Shown here: positions 33,787 to 45,789 of the stretch, piece after piece
How positions within the stretch are numbered: position 1 is the stretch's first letter
How the letters are laid out: each line of letters opens with the position of its first letter
Source: Leptodactylus fallax
Lineage: Eukaryota > Chordata > Amphibia > Anura > Leptodactylidae
Direction: 5' to 3'
DNA length: 64,000 bases
Assembly: GCA_947044405.1 (NCBI GenBank)
Contig: CAMRHE010000054.1
Location: forward strand, 5,657,501-5,721,500
Notes under the pieces: model-generated
The model's input: only the letters and a program-made list of their open reading frames with translations
Told to the model about the DNA's origin: nothing
The model's database searches: none
Translations under genes and position numbers: made by a program

Positions 33787-34843
33787 TGAAATTAAAAACA
33801 AATGCCAATTGTTTAAATGCTTTTTGTGATTTGTGTGACCTTTACTACTTCTATATATTACTTACTGCAAACTGCTTCACTGCTAATAATATATGTCAAG
33901 GACTATGTGCAAAAAGGATAACATAACAGTAGAAAAAATCCAAATGCCAGTAATGTAGAAATCTAATTATCAGCACTTGTACCATTATTATGCTGACTTC
34001 TGGGGAACAATATGTACAAGTAAATTATTGCTTTGTAATGCCACACTCTAAGCTATATGCCATCACATGTCCTGCATCACTTTCCAGCTCAGCTGCCTCT
34101 GACCTGCTCCATATGTATTTTAGGAATTCAATGCTTTTATTCTATAACATTTCAAAGAACTCCTGTCATGTAAATTAAATGTGCCAATAAAATAGGAACT
34201 ATTTCCTGCCTTATCTTTCTGAAATGTGCTCATTCCTGCAGCTCTATGACAACATACTGTATGCAGCTCATTACAGTCAATTGCATGATTTCCACATTTG
34301 TTTTGGTAATGGATTGCAGAGGTCACCTTCGTATTTTTTTCTTTTATTCTTACCCATAATATACAGATCTGTAATCTGCTGTGTATGTTGTACTCCCATC
34401 AGGTTGCCTGCATAGATTTCCTGACTGTATCACAAATCTGTACTAGGCATGCTCAGCTAAAGATGCTATCACATCTCTCTTAAAGGGGCCAAGGTACACA
34501 ACTACTTAAAAGGGAAATACCACAGTAGCTCTCTATAGGAAAGTATGACAGGGTTTAACCATTATGTCAAACACTTGTGACAGAATGAGACTAGACTCTG
34601 ACAGGAATAGCATTATATATGTTTGTATGAAAGAATTATTTGTAAGTGTAAAATGTTCTCATTAGTTTAACTTTTTAGACTTATATACTAAAAAAAGGAC
34701 CCCGTGACCTTATTATTTGTATACAAAATTGTACAATGAAACCTCTTTGAGATGGCCAATCAAAATTGCATTAAAATGATCTTCTAGAAGGGTGGTCTTC
34801 TCAAAGAAGTTGATTAATATGGAAAACTGAAAATGTGGTCTGG
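33787..34843. other. Upstream flank of HMGCLL1 exon 1
   Basis: AT-rich with no CpG island, TATA box or initiator that I can support. No repeat boundaries are clear. The true promoter may lie further right if a 5' non-coding exon exists. Confidence 0.45.
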
Positions 34844-34851
34844 CTAACGGG

Positions 34852-35981
34852 CAGAGGCGTAGCTAGGGGTTTGGCACGGGGGGGGGGGGGCAAACATATC
34901 CAACGCAGTTATACCGATATTATCACTATATAGTGACCATATAGTGGTAGATATTGGCTCTACACAGGGCTCTACAGACCATTTAGGTTTATATAGTGCA
35001 GTTACATTAAGTGACTTACAGGTGACGTCTCTGACTAATCGTTCACATTTCTCATCTCTTCCCTCTGGACCACCACGACCACTTCTTCTCTGTGAACTTT
35101 GCAGCACAGACATCTTTGACTCCTTACTTTTCCAGAAACCTGACCCACATTACGCTCACCTACATAAAGTCCCCATCCTGCTACTACCCCCAATTATAAA
35201 ACATATAGTACGAAAATCCCCTATAAATGAATAATGCCCCTGTGTGCCCCCCCTCAGTTAATAATACCGCCTGTATGCTGTCTTAGAGGTTGTCCAAGAT
35301 CAGACATTTGAACGCATGCAGCAGGGGAGGCTTATAAAATAAAAATGCACTGACACTTACCTACATGCTCCGCTCTGTTCCTGTGCTGGACCACCAGTCA
35401 CCTCCACTGCTCTGTATACGGAGCGGCTTCAACAGTGATGGCTAATGGGACCTCTACAGCCAATCCCTACGCTCAGTAGTTCAGCAGTATACAGTGTTTG
35501 GCTGCCCATGGTTTTGTTGACATCACCACTGCAGCTTTTCTGTATACATACAAGGTGACAGCTGACCAAATGCAGGGAACAATACATTATAACCCTCCCC
35601 TGCTGTCTGCATTAAGTTATGATCTGGGAAGACACCTTTAAATTAAGAGTGTCTATCAATTAATAATGTGCCCTGTGTTCCCCCTAATTAATAATACTCC
35701 TGCATATCCCCTTAAAGGGGTTGACCAGGATAAATTGTTTTTGGCAAGGAGGCAAGGGAAGGTGAGAAAAACACCTTAAAAGGAATTTCAGACGTCAGGG
35801 AGGAGGTCGAGGAAGGTGAAACATTAAAAAAAAAAAAAAACATACTCATTTGTTTCCAGTGCTCTGGTCCAGCGCATGCCTTGCCTGTGGATTCCAGGTT
35901 AACAGAAGGGTATAGCCTGCTCTACTACGTATTTCAACTGTATCGGTGTCCTGCTCCCCCTCCCCACTAGCTACGCCTCTG
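34852..35981. mobile_element. Non-autonomous hAT element, family C
   Basis: Ends are CAGAGGCGTAGCTAGGGG and, inverted, CAGAGGCGTAGCTAGTGGGG. Flanks CTAACGGG (34844-34851) and CTAAGGGG (35982-35989) match at 7 of 8. The inside includes a 12-base G-run, AATAATGCCCCTGTGTGCCCC-like units (35200-35270 and 35640-35700), and a partial TTAA-type MITE (35713 on). Its left 350 bp is homologous to 40310-40570. No coding sequence. Confidence 0.85.
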
Positions 35982-35989
35982 CTAAGGGG

Positions 35990-36310
35990 GTTGTCTTCTC
36001 ATAGAGGTGGCCTTTTGGAAAGGTTTCACTGTATTAAGATATATGTGTTTGTTTCATAGTCATGGATTTATTTGGTCAGAGATAATAGGCTAGGGTTTAT
36101 TTTCTACTTTTTTTTTTTTTTGCTTCATCAGCTGCTTGGTCCTAATTCAGAGAAGCAAAAATGTAAAAGGGATTTTTTTTGACCATGAGGTCAGAAAGCA
36201 GATTAGATTTCTAATTAGATTACTCTTTTTAATGTAAGACAAAAGGTATTTCATTTATTGTAACAAACATATGTTCACTTTGAATCCCTACCCTCAATGT
36301 GTACACTTAC
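35990..36310. other. Unclassified DNA
   Basis: AT-rich, with a T-run at 36109-36121. Nothing recognised. Confidence 0.5.
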
Positions 36311-36540
36311 GCTAGGTTCACACTAGCACTCGGCTTTCTGTTCTTCGGGTCCGCTTGGAGACCCAAAAACGGAAACCTAATCTACTTAAAACCCATGGAA
36401 ACTCGCAGACACCATAGACTATAATGGGGTCCGCCGGGTTTCCGCCTGAAATATGCAGAGAGAAAAGTCCTGCTTGCAAGGACTTTTCAAGCGGATTCTG
36501 GGACGGAAACCTGGAGCTTTCAGATGATGCCTCTAACCCT
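36311..36540. repeat. MITE-like repeat (GCTAGGTTCACACTAGC start)
   Basis: Starts with the palindrome-like GCTAGGTTCACACTAGC and contains the GTCCGCTTGG/GGGTTTCCG words of a common frog repeat. The right end is unclear. Confidence 0.5.
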
Positions 36541-37676
36541 GACTAAGCCTATATTCACACAAAATGGCCATGAAAAATGCGTCACCTGTCTTCATGGAAC
36601 TTTTGTACAATTGATGCATTGAGATATCCGTGAAAAAAGGAAAAAAATAGGACATGACCTATTTTTTTTATGGTCTGCCAAATTGGATGATAAACATAAT
36701 GGTCATATGAATGGATTAATTGAATTATATGGGACAGTGACTGACAATGTCTGTAAAGAGCTGCGGAATATGATGGAGCTATATAAGTAAGCATAACAAT
36801 AACTGTGTATGTATGTGTCTCTCTCTGAGCTAGCTCATACATCAACTTTATGAATTTGGACTTCAATACGGCGATACTTAGAGCTGATTGCGCTCACACA
36901 AGTAAGCATAAATAAATACATAAATAAATAAATAATTGAATTCAGGCTAAGACTCAGGCAAATGGTAATAGCTGACAGCTCAATGTTTCATTGTACTTAA
37001 CCCTATCTTCATCTGGAGGATGCAGATAGAGTTGTAACCGGGGCATACCACCCACTGCAAGGTATGCTTCTTCTGCTTCACACAATATAATGAACCCGTC
37101 CTCTACATATGTACTTGTACATTTCATTTGGAATAGTATGTTGTGTGATTGTATTGCTTATAAAACCATTTACCATAAACAGCAATCCCTTAAATGAGTT
37201 TTCCATGGCTTACATAGTGAAGACCTATCCTTAGCCTCATCTACATGGGAGAAATTATAAAAAAATTGTTAGGGTATGACACAAATTTTATCACCATATT
37301 GATAAAATTTAACACTGCAGTCTCTGTGAATAATCTGAATAGATATTGACCTGCTGTAAGGCTTTTCACTAGATTTACCACAGGATTTTCTGACCCCATG
37401 GTAAAAAACAAAAACAAAGTAGAAAATAAACCGTAGCCTATTGTCTGCTGCCAAACAAATCCATGACTATGATACAAACACATATATCTTAATCTTTTAC
37501 TTTTGGCAGTACAATGACTGACCAAACATCACCATATATGACTGTACATAAAGAAAATCTGTATTAATCCAGACCCCACCAATCAGACATTTGTTGCCTA
37601 TCCTGCAAATAGGTGATATGTTTCAATAATGGGAGAATCCCTTTATGTACACATTTTATCAAAATCATTTGTTTGA
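36541..37676. other. Repeat remnants, no gene
   Basis: 36545-36720 resembles the ATTCACACAAAATGGCCATG repeat also found at 53255 onward. 36745-36800 holds an L2-like tail (GTAAAGAGCTGCGGAATATG). 37190-37260 and 37550-37640 are decayed palindromic-repeat pieces. Confidence 0.5.
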
Positions 37677-37692
37677 CTATTATTATTGAAAG

Positions 37693-38249
37693 TTTCTTTG
37701 TGATGAACCAAGTGAAAAAATGTATTAGCACAATAATTCGTGTAACAGGTGCTTTACAGATTCAATAGCAACGCCATGTAAAAGGTGCTTTACAGATGCA
37801 ATAACAACGCCATATTTATATAGAATATGATGAAATAGGGATGTAGATTAAAAAAAAGCAACGTTTTGGTCTTCTGACCTTCTTCCGGCTAGATCTATCC
37901 ACAGCATGTAGGAGGAACACATAAGGCGTTGGTTATATCATGGGGCATGGGAATGCTATAAATAATGTAGATGGGTACTAATTAAAAAAAGCGGGGGAAC
38001 CGTGGTGCCGGAAAAGGTCATTTTTTTGATCTACATCCCTATTTCATCATATTCTATATAAATATGGCGTTGTTATTGCATCTGTAAAGCACCTGTTACA
38101 CAAATTATTGTGCTAATAAATTTTTTCACTTGGTTCATCACAAAGAAACTTTCGTGTGTGCAGCAAAATTCATTCTCTGGATATGGGTTGGAGAACCCTT
38201 TTTGCTTAGCACCACAACTATTGAGTGTGCGGTACCAGTGATACTCTCT
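37693..38249 (-). mobile_element. Foldback insertion with 16-bp target duplication and hammerhead core
   Basis: The identical 16-mers CTATTATTATTGAAAG at 37677-37692 and 38250-38265 flank a 557-bp insert. Its arms (37693-37851 and 38030-38150) are long inverted repeats, for example GCAATAACAACGCCATATTT against its inverse. The left arm holds an internal tandem duplication of GGTGCTTTACAGATGCAATA. The 180-bp spacer carries a hammerhead-like core on the minus strand. No protein is encoded. Closest idea: a non-autonomous relic of a Penelope-like element with its inverted long-terminal parts. Confidence 0.75.
37858..37890 (-). ncRNA. Degenerate hammerhead ribozyme motif
   Basis: On the minus strand: CGGAAGA (consensus CUGAAGA, one change), stem II GGTC/GACC with loop AGAA, AAAA in place of GAAA, then CGTT. 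Two core substitutions suggest it no longer cleaves. Confidence 0.5.
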
Positions 38250-38265
38250 CTATTATTATTGAAAG

Positions 38266-39115
38266 GCTGCATTTTTTAGATGTAGATAGAATCCAGCATT
38301 ACCTTACTGACAATCTGCATTTTTCTGATGGACTGCAAAAATTGAATTTATCCTACAAAATTGTTATTGGATCCATGTAACTTATAAAGGGGGCAATTGC
38401 ACTGACAGCTAACCGTTGTTTTCTCCTATACTTAAAGGTATATTTACTTGCAGCACATTTTCTTTGACGAAAAGTTAATTGAAAGGGGTTTGTGAACTTA
38501 TAAGATTGATGAACTATCCTTTGATATGTCCTCAATCAAAGATCAGAGGGGGTTCAACATCCAGGACCCCACCAATCATTCGGAAAAGTGCTGCTGCCTC
38601 TTTACTGAAACCCCAACACAGCAACACACATTATACACCAACTGTACTTGGTTTTGTAGTTTAGCCCAAATTTACTTGAATGGGACTGAGCTGCAAACAG
38701 GTCATGTGGCTGTTGAACATGGCATCACATGACCTGTGAAGCAGAAGTGACATTCATGAAGTACCGCTGTCACTTCAAGAAGCTGATAGGTGGGGGCCCC
38801 AAGTGTCCGAAACCTGGTAATCTTCAATTGACAAACTATTCAAAGGTCATCAATTTTATAAACCCAGGAAAACCCTTTTTAATCTAATGGCAACCTTATA
38901 TACCTCTAAAATACCTATGCAGTTGGATGAGAAAGCCACTGAAGTTTCAAATCTGTCACATACAGTATGAATATACCCTAATGTAAAAAAAGTTCTAAAC
39001 ACTACAACTTTTGGCTTTACTTGGATTTTACTTGTGATTAGTATGTTGCTGATAGCATACTAAGGGCACATCATAGGTACAAGGATATTGTTATGGCAAA
39101 ATTATAAGAAAATTT
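38266..39115. other. Palindromic repeat remnants
   Basis: 38480-38880 is a decayed copy of the 33143-33485 family (GGACCCCACCAATCATTC, AAGGTCATCAATTTTA). No gene. Confidence 0.5.
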
Positions 39116-39119
39116 TTGC

Positions 39120-39520
39120 AAAAATGGTATCACTCAGCAGTGCAAAAACAGATGCCAGATGAATCCAGATTTATTGCGCCACAGAGATGGGAGGGTTAGA
39201 ATTTGGCACAAGCAGCATAAACCCTGTAAAGTGTCAACAGTTCAAGCTGGTGGAAATGCAGTAATAGTGTTTAGTGGAATGCCCTTGGCACATACTCCTT
39301 TGATACAGCTCTGATTGTCTTCTGATACCCACAGATGATATCTATGTATGCTTGGATGAATTATTGCAGTTCTGAAGGCAAAGAAAGTCTAATATGCTAA
39401 TGGATGGGTCTCTAATAAAGTAGTCAATCAGTGTAAAATTGGCAAGAGTCACAGAATACTACATGCCTCAAATGCCTCTGGCACAAAACGGGAAGGGCAT
39501 CGGTTGCAAACAATGAAGCG
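39120..39520 (+). pseudogene. Tc1-type transposase relic
   Basis: The plus frame from about 39155 reads LLRHRDGRVRIWHKQHK, then CKVSTVQAGGNAVIVF and LAHTPLIQL. This is the segment after the first catalytic Asp in a vertebrate Tc1 family (DGRVRVW...VQAGGGGVMVWG). It is short, and no terminal inverted repeats are found. Confidence 0.6.
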
Positions 39521-40290
39521 CCAGGGACAAGTGAGAATGCTTTTCTTTTTTATTTTACATCTGCCCCGGCTGCCCCATGGGTTGCTCCAATTCCTGGACT
39601 ACCCCTTTAATACTGAATCTTTTTATTTATGCAAAAGCAATTAAGTAAAAATATTATAACACTAAAAACCTACAAATTCAAGTGTTATTACAATTAACAT
39701 GTTCATTACATTCTCAGCTATCATGTTTCCAGAAATACTAGACTGAGTCCAGTATTTAAAAAAAAATACTAATCTTGTGGGAAGTGCCTAGAGACCTATA
39801 GTCTCATAGAAGAGAACATCCTTCATCACCACCACTAGTATGTTGCTTAGATGTGAATGTATGTCAACAGGCCTCTAAATAATACAATCATAGAATTGGC
39901 AAGAATAAAATACCACTATACAAGTAACAAATATAATGAATATTGTGTTACCAAACAAAACCCAGAATACCAAAGCAATAATACTAATAAAATGGAACAA
40001 ATAATATCATTACTCCATGATCACATGCATGTACGTAATTTTAACAGGCAGTGAACATGGCCCATCAAAAAAACTGACATGTCCTATATTTGTCCATTTT
40101 GCTGGTTTAAAAAATAAACATGTGAATGCCCCCACAGGTTTTAAACTGGACATATGATGGTCATTCAAAAAGTCGCATGATGTTTTTCATGGTCATGTAA
40201 ATAAGGCCAATCTATTTTCCAGGGACTTTTGGCACATGAAAAATGTAATGGACATGTGGCCTTAAACTAAACCACCAGAATAATACCACC
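39521..40290. other. Unclassified DNA
   Basis: A Tc1 tail or MITE remnants may be present (40030-40260 has ACTGACATGTCCTATATTTG, as in the 53255 repeats). No gene. Confidence 0.45.
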
Positions 40291-41456
40291 ATACTGATAT
40301 TAAATAAAAATCATTATACAAAGACAAATATTACCACCATTCAGTGACCATATAGTGGTACATTTCATTTCTACACAGGTGTTCTACAGGTTATATAAGT
40401 GCATACAGTATAGTTAAAACTAGTGACTTATAGGTGATGCCTGTTATTGGAGGCTTTCATTTCCCTTTTCTTCTCCTTCCAGCCACACTTACATGACACT
40501 TACATCTTTTGGCTCCTCACTCCAGCACTCTCCCCAACATTCACCAGCACTACATAAACTTGGCAATTAGTTCCCCTCCTGATGCCCTATACAGTAATAT
40601 TGTCTTTCTTTTCTGCCACACAGAGTACTAGTGTCCTCAAACAGGACAGTAATACTGCCAATTTTAGGCCCCTGCACAATAATAATCCTCATTTGTTCCC
40701 CCATACAGTAATAATGCCCAATTTGTTCCTCAACATAGTAATAATACTTTTGTACCATTAAAAAGCAATATTGCCCTATTTTGTGATGTAACATGGTAAC
40801 AGTGGCCCATTCATATCCCCACACAGTAATAGCACAACAGCAATCCCTTCCCTTGTCCCCTTATCAAGTATTAGAGTCTACATTCAATAGTAACGCTGTC
40901 TCTGTACCCATATGCAATAGAAATGTCTCCTTTGTGTCCCATGCAATAATAAAAGTCCCCTTTGGGCCCTCATAAAATAGTAATGCCCCATTTGTTCTCC
41001 CATATAATAGTAATGCCCATTGTGCCTTCATACAATAATAATATCCCCCCCCCATTTGTTCTCTCATATCATAATGACTCATTTTTGCAAATAAAAATAA
41101 AAAATCATACTCACCCAATCCCATTCCCACAGCAGCTGGGTCCTCTTCTTTCTTCCTGCTGGCCGCAGCTGAGCACTGGTGATGTGATTCAATGACAGCA
41201 AAGCCACACTTAACAGTCTCTAGATGCACCTAGCCTCTGGCAGGCCACAGGCCTAAAGCAGACTATGACTTGAAGAGTAAATAGAAGGAAAAGAAGCCAA
41301 TGGATCTCTGCTCTGAATAGTGTCCAAATGTATCCGTGTACTGAAGATGCACAAACAGATGAAAGTGTCACTTTCCCTGGGGATTCAGGTGGGCACCCTT
41401 AACCTCTGGACCTGGGCAAGGTCACACTCTATGCAACTGCAATCATTACACCACTG
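40290..41456. mobile_element. hAT element related to family C, 5'-truncated
   Basis: GTGACCATATAGTGGTA and later blocks are homologous to 34920-35200. A run of ~36-bp units built on AATAATGCCC/CATTTGTTCCC fills 40590-41060. The right end, inverted, reads CAGTGGTGTAATGATTGC, a hAT-type terminus. The left terminus was not found. Confidence 0.6.
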
Positions 41457-42354
41457 AATTTCACTGCTGAATAATGGTAGTTAATATTAGTTTAATCTGC
41501 AGCATCACCACAGGAGAATAAAGCCCAAAAAGTTGAAAAGTTTTTTTTTTTTTTTCTTCAAATTTCCAGATAGCTTGTTTAAATACTTTGTTGTCTGTAA
41601 AAGTACAGTAAGTAGGGTAACTGCAGTTGCTAAGAATAATGTAGAGTTACTGTCTCATCTCACAGTTCACAATAGAGGTTCTTCTATTTTAATAACAGGT
41701 TAGCATTTACAGAAAAAGAAATACAGCAAAACTGAACTGGGAACCATCTGGAAAACTGCGGTCAGTCTTGAAGCATGAAAGATATTATTTGTTTAATGCT
41801 TTTTTGAGTCTCTTTCCTTTAAGTAAATATATCTAACCGTAAAAAAAGCTATAAATACACAACTGTCATAACCTATTAAAATGTATCTGCAGATACCAGA
41901 AAGTGATGATAAAAAGAAAACTAAGTGTACATAATATGTAATCACTTAAACCCTTTCTAAAATAACTTGTTCTGTTTATCAACCTTGACATGTGCCAAGC
42001 ATTTCAAATATAAGAAATTATAATATAATTACCAAAATTATTGTCATATGTTTTACATCAAGAGCAAGGGGTACAAAATTACCACATTCCAAACAATAGA
42101 TGACTTCTCATAGATTAAATTGATGACAGCTTTAACTGGATCAGAAGTATTGGAACTGCTTGTAATAATGAAAGGCATTAAAGCAATGTGCCCATTTTTG
42201 AAGAGCCACATATGGAATATTTTGTTTAACAAATAAGATCCAGGGGGTTGGCAGAAAAAGTCCCCCCTTATACTTGAAAAAGAATGAAGGAATGTCAGTA
42301 AAATCTCCTATAATAAATAGTATGTGAGAAATGTCATCAGTTTAGTCTTTGTTA
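41457..42354. other. Unclassified AT-rich DNA
   Basis: No gene or repeat boundary recognised. Confidence 0.5.
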
Positions 42355-42443
42355 GACAAATCCGTTTTTTTTTTTCGTTCTGAGCATGCGCAGAGAAGAA
42401 TGAAAAGGGAAAAACTGATTGCAAAACAGACACAAACAGATTA
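42355..42443. repeat. GTCCGTTTTT-family repeat, left part
   Basis: Shares TTCTGAGCATGCGCAGAG with 15240-15256. It is interrupted at the TA target by the Tc1 element and resumes at 44009-44300. Confidence 0.65.
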
Positions 42444-44006
42444 CAGTCATGGCCAAAAGTTTTGAGAATGACACAAATATTATATTTTCACATGATCTGC
42501 TGCCCTCTGGTTTTTATGTGTGTTTGTCAGATGTTTTTATTACATACAGAAATATAATTGCATTCATATTATGAGTAACAGAAGCTTATATTGACAGAAT
42601 GAGTTAATGCAGCAAGTCAATATTTGCAGTGTTGACCCTTCTTCTTCAGGACCTCTGCAATTCTCCCTGGCATGCTCTCAATCAACTTCTGGACCAAATC
42701 CTGACTGATAGCAGTCCATTCTTGCAGAATCAATGCTTTAATTTTGTCTGAATTTGTTGGTTTTTGTTTGTCCACCCGTCTCTTGATGATTGACCACAAG
42801 TTCTCAATGGGATTAAGATCTGGGGAGTTTCCAGGCCATGGACCCAAAATCTCTATGTTTTGTTCCCTGAGCCATTTAGTTATCACCTTTGCTTTATGGC
42901 AAGGTGCTCCATCATGCTGGAAAAGGCATTGTTGAGCGCCAAACTGCTCTTGGACGGTTGGGAGAAGTTGCTCTTAGAGGACATTCTGGTACCATTCTTT
43001 ATTCATGGCTGTGTTTTTAGGCAAGACTGTGAGAGAGCCGATTCCCTTGGCTGAGAAGCAACCCCACACATGAATGGTTTCAGGATGCTTTACAGTTGGC
43101 ATGAGACAAGACTGGTGGTAGCGCTCACCTCTTCTTCTCCGAATAAGCTGTTTTCCAGATGTTCCAAACAATCGAAAAGGGGATTCATCAGAGAAAATGA
43201 CTTTACCCCAGTCCTCAGCAGTCCACTCCCTGTACCTTTTGCAGAATATCAGTCTGTCCCTGATGTTTTTTCTGGAGAGAAGTGGCTTCTTTGCTGCCCT
43301 CCTTGAGACCAGGCCTTGCTCCAAGAGTCTCCGCCTCACAGTGCGTGCAGATGCACTCACACCTGCCTGATGCCATTCCTCAGCAAGCTCTGCACTGCTG
43401 GTAGCCCGATCCCGCAGCTGAAACACTTTTAAGAGACGGTCCTGCCGCTTGCTGGTCTTTCTTGGGCGCCCTGGAGCCTTTTTGGCACCAATGGAACCTC
43501 TCTCCTTGAAGTTCTTGATGATGCGATAGATTGTTGACTGAGGTGCAATCTTTCTAGCTGCAATACTCTTCCCAGTTAGGCCATTTTTGTGCAGTGCAAT
43601 GATGACTGCACGTGTTTCTTTAGAGATAACCATGGTTAACAGAAGAGAAACAATGATGGCAAGCACCAGCCTCCTTTTAAAGTGTCCAGTGGTGTCATTC
43701 TTACTTAATCATGACAGATTGATCTCCAGCCCTGTCCTCATCAACACCCACACCTGTGTTAATGGAGCAATCACTGAAACGATGTTAGGTGGTCCTTTTA
43801 AGGCAGGGCTGCAATGATGTTGAAATGTGTTTTGGGGGATAAAGTTCATTTTCTAGGCAAATATTGACTTTGCAAGTAATTGCTGTTAAGCTGATCACTC
43901 TTTATAACATTCTGGAGTATATGCAAATTGCCATTAGAAAAACTGAAGCAGTAGACTTTGTAAAAATTAATATTTGTATCATTCTCAAAACTTTTGGCCA
44001 TGACTG
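42444..44006 (-). mobile_element. Tc1 transposon, nearly complete (1563 bp)
   Basis: Terminal inverted repeats start CAGTCATGGCCAAAAGTTTT and extend through AATGACACAAATATT. TA flanks at 42442-42443 and 44007-44008 are the Tc1/mariner duplication. Length and a single central minus-strand gene are normal for Tc1. It sits in a copy of the GTCCGTTTTT repeat, which is restored by its removal. Confidence 0.95.
42617..43633 (-). pseudogene. Tc1 transposase, one nonsense codon from intact
   Basis: The frame from MVISKETRAVII to KKKGQHCKY is uninterrupted except for TAA at 42976-42974. It spans 338 codons plus the terminal stop, the usual Tc1 transposase length. The N-terminus has the paired helix-turn-helix and the AT-hook-like GRPRK. 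The DDE triad is visible: Asp in FSDESPF, Asp in QHDGAPCH after the stop, Glu in NPIENLW (34-residue spacing type). The frame also opens 11 codons upstream (43666), but MVISKET fits the family start. The stop falls between the first and second catalytic Asp, so no active enzyme is expected. Confidence 0.9.
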
Positions 44007-44312
44007 TACAATCCGTTTGTGTCCGCCTTCCATAGACCTCAGTGTTAAAAAAAAAAACATATTTGTTGCTGTCTGTCGTGTATCCTTATTTTTTGGATGG
44101 AGCAAAAGTATTACAAGTCTGACTTTTGTCTCCGTCCAAAAGAGCGGATACATGACAGAAATGGAACAAACGGACATCTGTGGATGGTTTTTAAAACCCA
44201 TTGAAATCAAACAGTTATATAACAAAACATTCAAAATCAGTTTTTGAGGATTTTTAGATGGTTAAAACTGATTTCATGCGGAGAGACAAAGGCTGATGTG
44301 AACCCAGCCTTA
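44007..44312. repeat. GTCCGTTTTT-family repeat, right part
   Basis: Resumes after the Tc1 element with CCATAGACCTCAGTGTTAAA and CCCATTGAAATCAAACAG, matching 15310-15490. Confidence 0.65.
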
Positions 44313-44671
44313 GGCCTGGGCCCCCACGTCGCAAATATGCAGCGTTTTTGCCACTGCAGAAACTCCGTGGCAAAAAACACTGCTCATTACAGTACCTGCA
44401 AAGTGAATGGGATTCTGGCTAATCCCATTCACAGATTCCACAAAAAAAATCCGCAGCGGAAATCCTACGATGTCAAAAACTCTTGCGTTTTTCTAAATTG
44501 CAGCATGTCAATTATACCTACAGAAACACTGGCATATCCAATATAAGTATAATAGAGATAGCAGGACAATTTTCCTTTGCGGTTTCACTGCGGAAAAAAA
44601 CGCAATGCGTTTCCACCACTGTCTTTTCCGTAGCGTTTTTTCAGTTGTGGCTCGCTACATGGAGCTTAGCC
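44313..44671. mobile_element. TTA-flanked MITE (PIF-Harbinger-like)
   Basis: Ends GGCCTGGGCCCCCACG and CATGGAGCTTAGCC, TTA at 44310-44312 and 44672-44674. The interior matches 2679-3022 in inverse orientation (AATGGGATTCTGGCTAATCC is shared). Confidence 0.75.
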
Positions 44672-44674
44672 TTA

Positions 44675-45136
44675 GACATTTTTATATTATTGTTTTTAAG
44701 CTATTACACTAGTTTATTTCAAATTATGTTACCATTTTTGATGTCATATTTAGAAATATGCTCCTTAATTCTGATTTTGTGAAGTATTGTATCACAGACA
44801 TACTTAAAGGAAATACTACATGCCAACATTTTCCTTTCTAACTACAGTATCACTGGCTAAAATAAGCTGTTATCATTGAAATACCAATTCATGTAGTTAA
44901 AATTCATGTAGAGAAAATTCTAGAACAAGTGTATATTATTTGTACTCATACTGATAATAATATCCAGGTCAAGGTTGCTTTTTATTTAATCTTTTTATGA
45001 GAGGCAAAATCGTGAATAAAAGGCGTGATTTGAATGCTTATATTTTTTTTTATAACTTTTAATATTTTTGGTTTTTTTAAGCCTTTTTTTTATGCCTATT
45101 GAGGCCTGTCACATGCAAGCCTCAATAGCTATATAG
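44675..45136. other. Unclassified AT-rich DNA
   Basis: No gene seen. A piece near 44980-45120 resembles R1-type T-rich sequence. Confidence 0.45.
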
Positions 45137-45587
45137 TTAAAGGGAATCTGTCAGGTCAATCTGGGACACTAAACCACACACAGGTCCTTATAGACCTGGG
45201 GTTTAGTGTCCCAAATCGCCCTGTTGTAATGCAATCCCCAGGTGCATTAAAAATAAAAAACCTTTATACTTACCTAGAGAAGGGTCCGATGAAGGCTGTT
45301 CGGCCAAGAACAGTCTGGCTTATTCATGAGCTTCTTTCTTGGCACGCCTCCCGGCGCCTGCGCTGTTCTTCAGTGATGCCGAAGATGGACCCCTTGGCTT
45401 CAGTGCGCAATTGCCGGAGGTACGGGACATGCGCACTGAAGCCGAGGTGTACTCCTCTGAAGAACTGCGCAGGGAGTACAGCCGCAGGGTGAGTATAAAG
45501 CTTTTTTATTTTTAATGCGGCCATGGATTGCATTATAACAGGGTGATTTTGGACACTAAAGCCCAGGTCCTGACAGATTCCCTTTAA
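45137..45587. mobile_element. TTAA MITE (AGGGAATCTGTCAG ends)
   Basis: TTAA at 45137-45140 and 45584-45587, ends AGGGAATCTGTCAGGTCAAT and GTCCTGACAGATTCCCT. The arms also share GGGACACTAAACC/GGACACTAAAGCC. It carries ACTTACCTAG (left) and GGGTGAGTATAAAG (right), facing outward. Kolobok- or piggyBac-type mobilisation is inferred from TTAA. Confidence 0.85.
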
Positions 45588-45789
45588 GAAGGCTCCCAGG
45601 CAGTCTTGATGACCGGGCCACTCCTGCAATTTCAATGCACTGAAGCTGTACTGGCAGAAGAATCAGAGGAGGCGGAGGGGGAACTACTAGTAGGACACTT
45701 TTTTACTTTAGGAGCCATCATGAAAGGTTTAATACCCAAGAGCAGAGTGGACTTCAATCGTGGGTATTGCTGATGGTTGCATCTGTTTA

